64,000 nucleotides of DNA from Panaeolus papilionaceus. Its lineage: Eukaryota > Basidiomycota > Agaricomycetes > Agaricales. This document shows positions 53,308 through 64,000 of this stretch, in pieces. Each line of letters opens with the position of its first letter. The stretch's first letter is position 1. The notes under the pieces are model-generated. The model saw only the letters and a list, made by a program, of their open reading frames with translations, was not told where the DNA came from and searched no databases. The DNA is taken from positions 930,001 to 994,000 of the forward strand of contig JADNRZ010000018.1 in the NCBI GenBank assembly GCA_015501605.1. Reading direction: 5' to 3'. The translations under genes and the position numbers were made by a program.

Positions 53308-54867
53308 GCCACGCAATGACGCCGTTTGGGATATAATGTTTGGAGAGGGAGTAGGCAACTGGCTGCCATCATCGAATTGCCTGCTGTCCGACGACCCGAA
53401 TTAAGATTGAGATTAAAGTCACGGTGTTCGGAGCCACTAGAATGCACCGCCACACTGTGTCTCCTGTACCCCAACCTCCATCATCCCAGTCAAACTGTCG
53501 CAGCACGCACCACTCGTCAATTTTTCTTCACGAGGATTTGAGGGGCTCACTTGATACACAGCTCGATGTCGTCAATAAGGGTTTGTGTCGGTACCCTTCA
53601 TCGTCGCTATTGGTTGTGACCTGATAGGTACATTGCAGACCCAACTAGACAACTCTCACCTAGCCTTTGTGGCTATATCGATGTCATGCATGCACAAACA
53701 GGTGAGTAAAGAAGCGGGTGATGAACAAAGTCGGGACTGGGTTGGGTTGTATTTTAGTGGCTGCTGAAGCTTCAGGGATGGTAGGTTATTTTTTATATGA
53801 TTATTCGCATATATACTTATGTATTCTAAGGTGCAGGTATCTCTGACATTCCGCAGGTGCCAATTTCTGTCCATCTGGTCTGAATTTGTGAGGAGAGCTG
53901 GACGATCTCCCCAGGTCATCGCTCGTGCTGTTCTCCTTGTCGAGCAATCAGAGTTTGAAATCTGTCGGAAAAGGTGGACGCCACCCATATCTGAGCTCAT
54001 GACAGCGATTCAGAGGAGGATAACGGAGATAAAAAAAGAGGAGAACAAGAACGAAGGGAGGAGGAAGATGCAGACACAGGTGACAGTCGACGAGAGATTG
54101 AGTGGGAACACATGTTGATTCTGACATGCGAGTCTGCAACCCGACAAGGAGTCATGCTTGTGAGCTTGCTTCTTTAATTTTTTCTGCTTTTATACTCACA
54201 TTCTTCTACTTAGTATCAATAAATGACTGCTGCGATAATCCGACAATTGCTAGACTCTCTTGACACACTCACCGCAATTCCCTCTCTTCCACCTTCGAAG
54301 CTTCACCCTCATGCGAAGGCGATTCAGGATTTAGGAACAGTGTCACCCACCTGGACCGTCCACTGCCACCGCAAATCCTGCCAGACGCCTTGCACATTAC
54401 TATACAGACACCTAGCGATCTCGAAACGTGTATTCAGATAGCTGGTTCTCTCGCGGGTGGACCATCTTCGAGAGGAGGAACTCGCTCAAAAGAAACGGCA
54501 CAATGAGATCCAAAAGAAACTGCTACAGGCGGAGAAAAGGGCGGGAGCAGGTAGAATCAGAGAGTGCATCTTCGACAACCATTTCATAGCACAACGACGC
54601 CCGTTTGAAGTTTCAGCAAACCAAGGTGTGTAAAATACTGTGCCCAGCTGGATGTGTTTTAATTTTGTGTCTAGGATGATAGCTGTGATATGTACATAAT
54701 TTGGTAAATTTTGTAGAACGGTTGAATGTCTTTTGGCACTTGGGACAGTATGGCGTCTGCCCCTGTACTACTGAATTGTTTCTCGACAAAATCGATGACA
54801 TGTCGGATTGTCGGAATCGCGGGGTGCAGTTATCTTTTTTTTAGAGGATTCCCACTTGGTGTTTGAT
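53308..54867. other. Degenerate coding remnants inside E5, unrecognised
   Basis: On the plus strand there are short protein-like stretches broken by stops (for example an acidic HDSDSEEDNGDKKRGEQE near 53995-54050 and PDALHITIQTPSDLETCIQI near 54380-54440). I cannot assign a family. This could be a second decayed gene of E5. Confidence 0.35.
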
Positions 54868-55120
54868 CTTTTGCACGGATGAGCCCGCAGATCCGACGCC
54901 GACTCCCGATTATCCAGGTCTCGATGGAGCGGCAGGTATGGATTCCTCATTTGCGCACACAGATCACAAACTCCCGACGTTCCGCAGAGCCTGCAGGCTG
55001 CAGTGTGCATGACTGTCAAATAAAACGCATCAGTCACTAAATTTATCCTCCGCAATCCGCAGTGATCCACATTGAGGCAGATACATGTCGATAATGGATG
55101 TGCGGACTGCTGGATATACA
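54868..55120. repeat. Outer inverted repeat, partner of 49077-49316
   Basis: Carries GACTCCCGATTATCCAGGTC, ATTCCTCATTTGCGCACACA and TCCCGACGTTCCGCAGAGCC, inverted relative to the left copy. Confidence 0.65.
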
Positions 55121-56000
55121 GAAGCGCCTAAAACGATGCTGAATAAAAAAGGCTTCGTATTTTAATTATAACTTGCCCAATTGTTGTCCGTTCTCGATGT
55201 TCTTGGGCTCACCCGCTGGTACACAGGTAATCAGCAATTCCATACTGGGGATACTGCCAGATAACCAAATCTTTCTCATGATCCACATGAGATGCCGGAA
55301 TATTGGTAGCTACCTGGTAGCGATCAGCTCTAAGGTGGGGATTTATCACGGAATTGATGGACCTAAGAGAACACTTCTAACTGATGTGACCTACCAAAAT
55401 AGCTACCAAAATGACTTGCCCTAGGTGCCCACATATGATCCCCATCGATCCATATAAAAATGTTTTCTTACATGGGTCACTTGAAAAGCCCCTATCTTTG
55501 GCCCAAACAGTATCCTGCTCAATATTGCACCGCTCTGGGCACTATTTTGGGTGATCTATATATCGTTAGAAAGCTAATAACAGCCTCTATATGATCCCAC
55601 CATCCGATCTGCCAAATTGTACCAGCAACCCAGCAGATCAGGTTCGCTTTTTCCGCTTTTTTAGCCCCTATTCCCCCTACTACAATTATTTCCTCAATAT
55701 TGCTTCGCTTTTGGCACCATTTGGGGGGATATATATATCATTAGAAAGGTATACACTATATCTATCCATTCATGTGGTCCGATCTGCCAAATGTGGCCAC
55801 AGAAGCAGCAGATCTGCTCTGGTTATTGTGCATTGATTAAATGAGCCTCTATTTACAAATCAAATCTTCGTCCTTATCAGGAATATTGGTGTGATGTCAT
55901 TGATCCCATGTAATCTCATCAATCCTCATTAATTAGCTTCGCTTTTTTGGGAAATTGGCATCACTGATCTGCTTCCAGGCACTAATGACACCACACTAAT

Positions 56001-57162
56001 TGGTGGTGCACAATTCCCCCAACACCGTTACACAGCATCACAGTCAAGTCAGCATGTGACACCTCCTGGATCTTGAATCACCTCGATAACACCATGCTGA
56101 ATGCGATACAGGTCTAAATGAATGTCGGAATATAGGAACCTGATATGCTTTATTTTAAATAGATGCACAGTGTATGTGTGAGATCAGTGTCTAGACCTAT
56201 ATTGTGTGATGAAGCTATTTTCCCCGCCAAAATGGGCCAAAATGTAGTCCTGAAGATTGTAGCCTTAGGGTGTGCCTGCACCACTAATTTCTCCTACTAA
56301 GGTCATATTTTGTCTTTGTATAAGAGCAAATTTTTAATTTGGCCACTCTATGCTAATTTACCCTTGCAAAAATGATAGTTTTACTACATTACAGGTCTTA
56401 ATTCAAAATTGTGATCTTACAGAGCCCATCTGCTAGCCCAAGCAATCCAATATACATTTTATTTCAAGAGATTCGGTTGAGGAATGACTGAGATCTCTTC
56501 AGGTATGCTATAGCATGCCAAAACAGGAGCAGCCGTGCCTTGAGGGGCGTGGGACTAAATTCATCAATAGCGCGCAAAGCAGTAGCATTTTGTTTGCCGC
56601 TCCTCTGAGCTTGCACTGCCAACCAAGGTCATGAAAATAGCACAGAAGCGGTTTTAGTAAGTATATGTATCACCTTGAGGCAAAGAGGGACCTTAATATT
56701 AGACTCACAGGTAAATACAAGGCTTCGAAATTATGCTCTGTATGCACAGCTGGTCAGCAGACCTTTCCAAATTGAGTGAATTGCGCTGCATTGTGTGCAC
56801 TTCGTGCAACAGGGCTTGAACTGATGTTCATGGTCCGTATCTTGGAGTATACTACCTTTGGCTAAAACTAAATCCAGCCAGTGCACACATGTCCCCAAAA
56901 AATGAAGTAGAAATAAATTAATACCAGTTGAATCGTTAGAGATAAACCACAGAATTGCACCATCCCAGAAACCTAACTGCCTGTTACATTGCTACATTTC
57001 ATTTCAACTTGACACTCCATCTGACTTGAATCCAGACCCACTTGACTTAAATTAAGACTGCAATTTGAGAGGTAATTTAATTTATCTGATTTTTTGGTAC
57101 TTCAAAACAAAACATTTACAACTAATTTCTACCTGACAGTGTCTCTTGCTGCACTGTTGCAT
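56001..57162. other. 5' non-coding part of element T
   Basis: AT-rich, with no coding frame. It should hold the promoter of the T gene, but I cannot identify a clear TATA box or other site. Confidence 0.45.
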
Positions 57163-58134
57163 ATGCCAGCAACAAAATTAGCACTCTGAAATGCTAAGCT
57201 ACAGGCTGCACTTTCAAAAGGGAGAGCAGCCTTGGCTGAGAAAAAGAACTTGGTCCAGCAAGGCTCAACACTCGATAGCATCAAGAATCAACTTTATGAG
57301 GCACATAAGTGTACCAAGGACCTAGAAGCTCAACTTATTCTCAAGGACAAGACCATTGCTACCTTGGAGTGTCGTATCGAAAGGCTTGAAGCTCGCCAGG
57401 TTCAGCTACAAACTGAAGTCAAGGAGTGGAAGACAAAACATGGGACTACATACCACAAATTTCGAATGGCTGATCAGGCTATGCGCCGTGGGCTCAAGAA
57501 ACAGGACACCCTCAAAGCTCAAGTAAAGCTATTCAAAGATGTTGCAGAGCGCAACCGCACTCTACTCATCAATAGCACTTGTGACTCCCAATATGCCATT
57601 ACATTTCTCAGACAGACAAATAACAGTCTCCAGAACCAGCTATCAGTGTCTCTCAGAAAGTGGAATGAAAACCTCGAATCACTCAAGAGGGATGTTCACA
57701 AGAAGAATCAGACACTCAAGGAGTCTCAAAGGGAGTTGAAACGTATGAAGAAGCAGAACAAAAGAGCAGCTTCAATTCACATATGAGCTCTCGCATCAGC
57801 AAAGGCTTCAATCTCCAATCGGATGTCAAAGCATCATCTGATGAAAAAAGGGGTATTCACAGAGGAGACCCGAAATGTTGTCCACCTACTGGTTAAAGCA
57901 GGATGCTCTGCTCAGTACATCAATGAAGTCATCACTGCAGTTCTCAAGTCAGCTGGAATCCAGCCAGTGGGCAGCATCAGTAGAACTTCAGTTGCTCGAA
58001 TTGTCCAGGAAGGCTTCATTGCAGCTCAGATTCAACTAAGACATGAGATGCGAATGGCCAAGGGTGTAACATTCAGCGCTGATGGTACAGGACACCACAG
58101 TATTAACTACAACTCACAACACATTCATCTTCGG

Positions 58135-59459
58135 TGATGTGCTGAGCGCAGGGAAACACCTATACAACACCAACACAACAACACAACAAACCAACAACCT
58201 CAATAGAAGGTCTAAGGTCTTGTTACGAGCTACGAAGGTGTCCGTTGATGTCTGAACCTACGACAGTACTGCGTGTTCGAGGGGGAAATGTGACAAGTTG
58301 TCCGGTTCCTCACAAGGAGCAGCCGAATTAAGTGTGTTTTTAAACTAGAGGTAGCAAGTCCAAGCGTCGTAGACGACCGAGGAATGATGCCAGTGTCTAG
58401 GCTCGAGATAAAATAACCCAAAGAGATAGCAAAGATGACCCTAAGACAACCAACAGGTGTACAAAGGCGACGTCTCCCACTAACTCTGACAAGAGACACA
58501 ACAGTCCACGACCGAAGATGTCCTTAGAACCAACAATCGAGCCTTAGTCAGGCAAATGCACTCAACGATCCAATGACCGAGCTTGCAAACACACAAAATC
58601 CAACAAAAACCAATCAAATTCAACACACTAGTCGCACTCAAAGTACGCAAGAAACAACTCTTTGGGCCCTTAGATGCACACAATTGCTATCTAAGTCTTG
58701 GGGAGATTTTCTACTCTTTATTCTATGATTTACAGGGCTTTTTATACGAGAGTAGGGGTTTGGCTAAGAGAGTCGAAACAAACATAAGAGAAACTAAGAG
58801 AAAGAGCCAAGAGTGTCTTTGGAGAGCCGTCGATCACTCTGGCATACTAAGTAGTACTAAGAAAAGCTTGGTGAGTTGAATCACATGCCATATTATGAGG
58901 GTTGAACCTCTTTTACACCGGTTAGTCCGGCTTCACCACATCCGTTGGTACCCTCAGACTGGCCTCGACCAAGTCCGATCGCATTTGTAACCCTCATCTT
59001 TGTTGTTTCCTTCTCCTAAGTCTCCTTTGTCCTCCGATAGTCCCGACTTGTGAGGTCTAGACCTCCTTCGGACTCAAGGATAGGATCGGAGCTCTTCAGC
59101 GCTTAAGGTCGTAGCTTCTTAGAGGTCTTGTTCCACGGTGATCCCCATTGATGGCATCACATGCCTTCATAGGCTTTATCCGTGGCGATGTATAAGTCGA
59201 GTGTCAACGTAGGAGTTCGTAGATAGGCTTTTGAGGGTCTCAGGGTAATAGCATGCCTCGTAGACTCGTTAATATAAGAGGTGTTTATCGACGAAGGTCC
59301 GACTTAAGTGCTAGTCATGACCTGATAAGTTCTAAGGTCCTGACACATGACTCCGAGATGTTCAACTACTGTCTGCGGTCTCTGTAGCCGTTCCAAGATC
59401 CCTCGAATGATGGTTTTACGTCGTTTTCAAGGGCTGAACGCGTTTTCAGCGTATCATCA
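58135..59459 (+). repeat. 1.3-kb LTR-like insertion in the T gene
   Basis: Begins TGATGTGCTGAGCG and ends CAGCGTATCATCA (TGATG...CATCA). It contains a TATA-like GGCTTTTTATACGAG near 58736-58750. No internal gene. It splits the T gene after YNSQHIHLR; the protein resumes with EDYSVKEPGTM. No clear 5-bp TSD, so a solo LTR is likely but not proven. Confidence 0.6.
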
Positions 59460-60915
59460 GGTAGAAGACTACTCTGTAAAAGAGCCTGGCACAATGTCAT
59501 CAACACTACCCAATCCCAAAACACAACACAAGACTTGATTCCTTGGTATCATGCCATCACTTGACAACTCTAGTGAAGAAGCAATTTCTGACTGGCAATC
59601 CTCACTAACCAATATCCTTGATCTCTACAATCGAAGCCCATTTGCGAAATGCTCAAATGGCACAAATCTCTTTCGCCTTATCGATGTGCCCATCAAGCTC
59701 ACAGGGATGAACTCAGACCACTGTACAAAGGAGAAAAAGGATGCTCAGAAACTTCAAGTGTTAAAGGACAATGCTGTTCACCAACATCTTGGCAAGGAAG
59801 CAATGCTAGACTTGTCAATTCTGGAGGTTAACACATTATACAGTGATGCTGAAAAGGAAATGATCAAAAGCTCAGGGGGTCCACAAAAGTGGAATCTTCT
59901 ATCCACTGAGGAGCAGGCTTCAAAACATGTTGTGATGATTGAAGGAGTTGTTGCTGAATTAGGTAAGGAGGCTTACAGCCTTCTTTCTGAAAAGGAACAG
60001 CCCACACTTCGGTTATTTATCTGGGTTGGCTGTGGATGTCACAAGGACCTCAATACTGTTCAAAGTGGCTACTGTGCAATGTCTCAATGGTGGGATGACA
60101 ATGAATTCAATCAACCAGGAGAACACTGACCTGTACAGTTAAAGAATCGAGAAAATCGCTTGGTCCTAGATGAGCGGGATGAAGCATTAATCAATGGTGA
60201 AGAACCATCTCCTGCTCAAGATCTGGCCTTCGCTCGAACAACAGGTGGGGCTGTTAAAGCAGCAGAGCTTGCAGGTGCACTCTTTAATCACAAGGATGAC
60301 AAAAAGGGTCATCATGATCTCTTCCAGTGGTGGTGCATGGTGCATGTTCGAAGACCCTTTACCTTCCCTGACACTTCAAATAACAGGTTCCAGTCATATT
60401 GTGATGCAGCACTTCTTCTTCACACAGACAAGTTCATCCTATTTCTAACTCATGTTCGAGACAACAAGCAAAATGGTGTACTCAACAATATGGAACAAAA
60501 CCTCTATGATGCACTGCATTGTCCATTCACCAAATCCAAGATGGCTGTACTTGTACTTTATGCCAAGTCAGTTTCCTATCCATATATGTGATCTATTCGG
60601 GCACCTGGGGACACCCAGAACATGCTTGATCTTGGACCTCTACACACTAAGGTTCACCAACACATCAAGCAGATCATTGCAGATCCTAGCATCCTCCTTG
60701 GCTCCAATGTTCGGCATGAGACAGCAACACTCAATGGTGATGCCTGGACAAACCCCTCTGTTATCCAACATATTCAGAATAACCAGCCATCCTTCCCAAA
60801 GCTTTCAGAGCTTCTACATACATTCTTTGAGGCCACAGCAGATACATGGGAGCGATTCACATTGGAGTTTATGCCAGGAGGGTTAATTGATGAAGCAACA
60901 GTTGAGGAGAAAGAT

Positions 60916-61498
60916 GTTGCGCTCCACACGGTTTACCCCATGAAATCAGCTCCATAACGATCCCAAGTGACTGCACCTTCGCTCCACAGCATCACTAAGC
61001 GCCAAGTACAAGTTAAACGCTCGTTTTATTCTCGTGCCCCACTTAGTTTCGAATATGCGATTGATATCAATATTTGTATCATTTTATTCTTCATTTTCTT
61101 GTAAATAACACTCCTCACCCATATGCAATGCCTCTCCCTCCTGTAATATACATGTTCCTATTGGTCTATGCTCTCCATTCTTTTATTCCACAGTATCCAC
61201 AATTTTGTAGTATAAAATATGTACCTAAACTACGAGATATATCAGGTTCTTGCACCTCACCTTCGTATCAGTCAGTTTCAGGTCACAGTCAACCTCGTTA
61301 TCAGTCCACAGCTCGTATCATTCGTCTCAGAAGCGCTCAAAGCACTAGATTTATTTGTTTGTCACTCATTACACAACCAACCAACCGCAGGCATCGAAGC
61401 ACCTACCGGCTCCGTGCATTTCGCCCTCGCATACACATCACCTCTGCCTACCCTCATTATTTGTTTGGTTTTATACCATATACTGTAGGCAGTACGAC
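60916..61498. mobile_element. 583-bp insertion of unknown type in the T gene, TSD AAAGAT
   Basis: AAAGAT occurs at 60910-60915 and 61499-61504. Discounting the insertion with one copy joins EEKD to LAFIPATNDENEG in frame. The insert has no TIRs or ORF I recognise. It ends in ...GGCAGTACGAC and begins GTTGCGCTCC. It lacks GT...AG intron character at its ends. Confidence 0.58.
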
Positions 61499-62344
61499 AA
61501 AGATCTGGCATTTATCCCAGCCACCAATGATGAAAATGAGGGCGCTTTAGGGTCATTTCGAAGGGCTATGGTTTGTCAACCCCAGCTATCTCTCCTTACA
61601 CACAACTCCCTTGCTATGTTCTTCCGAAACGATACTGCACAGTTCATCAAGGCTAAACTCACTGAGGAGGAAGATCACAAGTTTATACAAGGTGCTGCAC
61701 GTGAACTTTGGGGACAGGAGCGAATCAGACGTCAAGAGTTGGTGGATTTCCGGGATCAGAAGCAGGCACAGAAGGCTGAACGAAGAGCAAAGCGCCAAGC
61801 TGCTGCTGAGGAAGCTGCAGCTCGTTTATCAAATACACCATTGGTGTTGAAGTATAGGAAGGCAAAACTGCTTGCAGGTGTTGCTTTACAGGACCAAGTC
61901 AAGCTTTTTAGGAGTCTTGGAGCACCAAATCTTGTTGGAAAGGCACTGCCTACTATAGCGAAGGAAAAGAGATTGGTACTCCGAAAGGCTATAAGGCTTT
62001 ACAAATTGAGGCTATGGATCATAGGAGATGATGATGCACCATCTGATGAATAAGATACCGACTCCGACAACTCAGATGAGTCCTCAGATGAGGGGTCCAA
62101 TGCCTAGTGTAGTTTTCTCCCATTTTTCAACTTCAATGTCCAAAATTGTTGTGAATTTCACTACATACATATGTGGCAGTTGTTCTATTCACTTTAACAA
62201 TATTATTACACTCTCCAGGCCAAAAAAAATGACTCAAATCGATGCAGAGCTTGAGATATGCAACTGATTCAACTTTGTGATGAGAGGAGGAGGGTGTGAC
62301 GGTTGTTACCGGGCCGCGACTGTTACAGTGATTGTGCATCACCA

Positions 62345-64000
62345 TAATTAATTAATCCTCCTCCCCAAATATTGCAGCATTAATTGCACTGCTTTTTAGC
62401 TATTTTTTATTATAAATATATATATCACCAGAAAGCTACAAATGTCTACTTTCAGGATCTGAAGACAGAATGGAAATGTTGTGCTTGTGGGGGAGCAATT
62501 GCATTTCGCATTTTGGGTACTAGAGCGTGGGAACACCCCTTGATCCTCCTTCTCCTCCTCCTCCCTCCGCTTTTTTGGCTTCATTCCTCCACTACCCCTG
62601 CAGCTACCACTCTGAAACTTGGCACATCTCTACATATACTATATATGTGTATATACCTCCGCTTATATGCAAATTGACATGGTTCCACTCATTCTATTTA
62701 CCAATTACATATTAAAATACTAATTTGCACCATATATACCTAATAAACCATTCTTTTGGCTCCTCTACTGCTGCCAAAACTTTTGAATATTGCTCATTGC
62801 ATGTAAAAGCATTGAACTTGACACTCAACTGCTTCAAAAGTTCACAAAATCGTCCAAATTTCCACTGATAAGCTTATGACAGAGGATCAGAGACAAAATA
62901 ATTTAATCAGAACATACAAATAGATGGAGAGACATGATATGTAATGTTCACAAAAGGTTTGAAGTGATTTGGATGATTGTGGAAGGGTAGAGCCTCAAAA
63001 AAGCGGTCAGAACTAGTTTGATGTAGTGATGATGGTGTGTATTCTTGAAACACCTAGCATCAATTATGATGGTTGTCCACCATATTGAACCTACAGATGG
63101 CTATACTTGTCCAAATCACTTAGGGTTTTTTGCATTGTGTAACTAGAGTTCATATATTCGTTTCCTACCATTTATGAAGCATAAATAATGTTGCTATGGT
63201 ATGGTAAATTGCAGAATATGTATTTTAAGCCCAGCATATACATATGGCTAATATTACAAATGTGGTTCAATATATCAGGTGGTGGGCTGTGTAGAACATT
63301 AAATATGATGTATATGAACGCTTGGACAATGCTAGAGATGTGTATATGGAGTGAAATACTAATAGATAAAGCCATAGGAGCCCAGACTAACAGAAATATA
63401 CAATCTGGTAATTCTACATGCAAATATAGGGATATATAATGCACTTCTATTGAATTTCAAATCTCCAGTATGCAATATTGATATATAAATATCATCTACT
63501 AGCATAAACCATGCAGAAGCATTATACTTTGGTGCGCTTTTTTGGGAATTTGAGGGAATATGTATTAATATGGTGATAGAATTCAAGATAGTGTGTATTT
63601 TCACTGTTGGGCTGGTGAGAGCCATTGCTGGTACAATTTGGCAGATCGGATGGTGGGATCATATAGAGGCTGTTATTAGCTTTCTAACAATATATAGATC
63701 ACCCAAAATAATGCCCAGAGCAGTGCAATATTGAGCAGGATACTGTTTGGGCCAAAGATAGGGGCTTTTCAAGTGACCCATGTAAAAAAACATTTTTTAA
63801 GGGTCGATGGGGATCATATGCGGAAGGCTGCGTTCAAAATTTCAGCCCAATCGGAGCAAAAATGAGCGCGCTATTTGCGATTTATATTATTTTTTCGATT
63901 TATTTTGATTTGTGTCTGGCTCTGAGAGAGTATTTCCTTAATTGCTCGCCAACCACTCATCCCCCCACCCCGAAAATACCCATTCCGGGATCCTGATTTT
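62345..64000. repeat. Right arm of P3, including an inverted TIR to the window end
   Basis: 62345-62640 is direct P-family interior (GGAAATGTTGTGCTTGTGG as at 47120). 62850-63620 is inverted relative to 47340-48070. 63632-64000 is inverted relative to the P2 left TIR (matches 43250-43620 directly). No gene. Confidence 0.72.

Larger units (their letters stand above)
48790..55427. mobile_element. E5: 6.64-kb element with 8-bp TSD CCCACATA
   Basis: Inserted in the TIR of P3. CCCACATA is duplicated at 48782-48789 and 55428-55435, and P2 shows the empty site. The termini CACCTAGGGCAAGTCATTTT and AAAATGACTTGCCCTAGGTG are perfect inverted repeats, and the inverted match extends about 165 bp (48790-48955 and 55260-55427). 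Inside are further inverted repeats, a decayed hAT transposase and a RecQ-like helicase end. An 8-bp duplication fits hAT (or KDZ). A hAT origin is supported by the gene inside, though nesting makes the ownership uncertain. Confidence 0.8.
57163..62053 (+). pseudogene. Putative transposase of element T, intronless, with five TGA stops and two insertions
   Basis: From ATG 57163. When the insertions 58135-59459 and 60916-61498 are discounted, a single frame runs to TAA 62051-62053, about 990 codons. It is interrupted only by TGA at 57187, 57784, 59536, 60127 and 60589. The N-terminal ~200 residues are a coiled coil (Lys/Gln/Glu-rich). The core has FSADGTGHHSINYNSQHI (Asp), RLFIWVGCGCHKDLNTVQSG (a C-x-C-H-K-x-L-N block like those of RNase H-fold transposases), GGAVKAAELAGALFNHKDDK, FPDTSNNRFQSYCDAA, MLDLGPLHTKVHQHIKQII and IPATNDENEGALGSFRRA (possible Glu). 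The C-terminus is basic and Ala/Arg-rich. I recall this as a very common multicopy hypothetical family in agaricomycetes. The transposase role is inferred from its position between TIRs and the RNase H-like blocks. Confidence 0.68.
56001..62344 (+). mobile_element. Element T: 6.3-kb transposon with 14-bp TIRs, carrying a transposase-like gene
   Basis: The termini TGGTGGTGCACAAT (56001) and ATTGTGCATCACCA (62344) are inverted with one mismatch, flanked by TAAT (55997-56000 and 62345-62348). P-family sequence is continuous on both sides, so T is a discrete insertion in P3. Without its own two insertions (1,325 and 583 bp) it would be about 4.4 kb with one intronless gene. TIR and TSD do not point to a superfamily I can name. 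Confidence 0.72.
48340..64000. mobile_element. P3: long-TIR P-family element, interrupted by E5 and T, running off the window
   Basis: 48385-48785 matches the left TIR of P2 (41912-42297). After E5 the match resumes exactly at 55428 and continues into P2-like interior (to 56000). After T it resumes at 62345 with the same interior (TAATTAATCC...GCAGCATTAATTGCACTGC), and from about 63632 to the window end it is the inverted TIR. So P3 is one element hit by two younger transposons. Its outer left end is not sharply defined and its right end is beyond 64000. Confidence 0.72.

Noticed and set aside
56001..62344. T gene as the autonomous partner encoding the transposase of P-family elements
   Set aside because: P-family sequence continues on both sides of T with its own 14-bp TIRs and a TAAT duplication, so T is a separate insertion into P3 rather than P3's own gene.
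1..64000. tRNA, rRNA or other structural RNA genes
   Set aside because: No cloverleaf-compatible A/B boxes or rRNA-like segments were recognised by eye; a covariance-model search could not be run.

Overview
The window comes from a filamentous basidiomycete, almost certainly an Agaricomycete (mushroom-forming fungus). The reasons are short introns (about 45-60 bp, GTATGT/GTAAGT donors), a KDZ transposase with a TET/JBP dioxygenase beside it, a Plavaka-type transposase, chromodomain Ty3/Gypsy elements and a Crypton-like tyrosine recombinase. I find no convincing housekeeping gene, tRNA or rRNA. Essentially all 64 kb is transposons nested in one another, as in a heterochromatic island.

Layout. 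0.3-3.9 kb: a Plavaka transposase gene (minus strand), followed by 13-bp near-palindromes in two opposed clusters (4.1-5.2 kb). 5.5-6.2 kb: a fold-back MITE built from AGTCCCTAGGGACT palindromes. 6.2-12.6 kb: Gypsy copy G1 (plus), split by a 2.98-kb long-TIR element, P1. 12.6-34.5 kb: Gypsy copy G2 (minus), split by a 14.3-kb KDZ element (17,737-32,070). 34.5-36.7 kb: a third Gypsy fragment, G3. 36.7-37.3 kb: an orphan homologue of a KDZ cargo gene. 38.1-40.5 kb: Gypsy G4. 40.5-41.5 kb: a broken tyrosine recombinase. 41.8-43.9 kb: P2, a 2.1-kb long-TIR element inside a small gene. 44-46 kb: unrecognised gene fragments. 46.4-64 kb: a fragment and a large copy (P3) of the P family, the latter carrying a 6.6-kb element (E5, with hAT and RecQ-like remnants) and a 6.3-kb element (T, with a decayed transposase-like gene).

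G1 and G2 serve as empty-site controls for each other. G2 is uninterrupted where P1 hit G1, and G1 is uninterrupted where the KDZ element hit G2. This fixes the ends and target duplications of both insertions. The KDZ element is the best preserved unit. Its transposase model (8 exons, 1,146 codons) is open throughout, and the divergently transcribed TET/JBP gene (3 exons, 470 codons) keeps the HxD...H...R catalytic residues. A third, HMG-like/WWxxLQPxWR cargo gene also lies between its roughly 600-bp TIRs.

The old copies share a decay pattern. Nearly all internal stops are TGA, two of them directly CGA in the sister copy, and catalytic GAC codons have become AAC. This fits methylcytosine deamination, in a region that itself carries a putative 5-methylcytosine oxidase. 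Intron and frame calls rest on my reading of splice signals and family motifs; no database search was possible.
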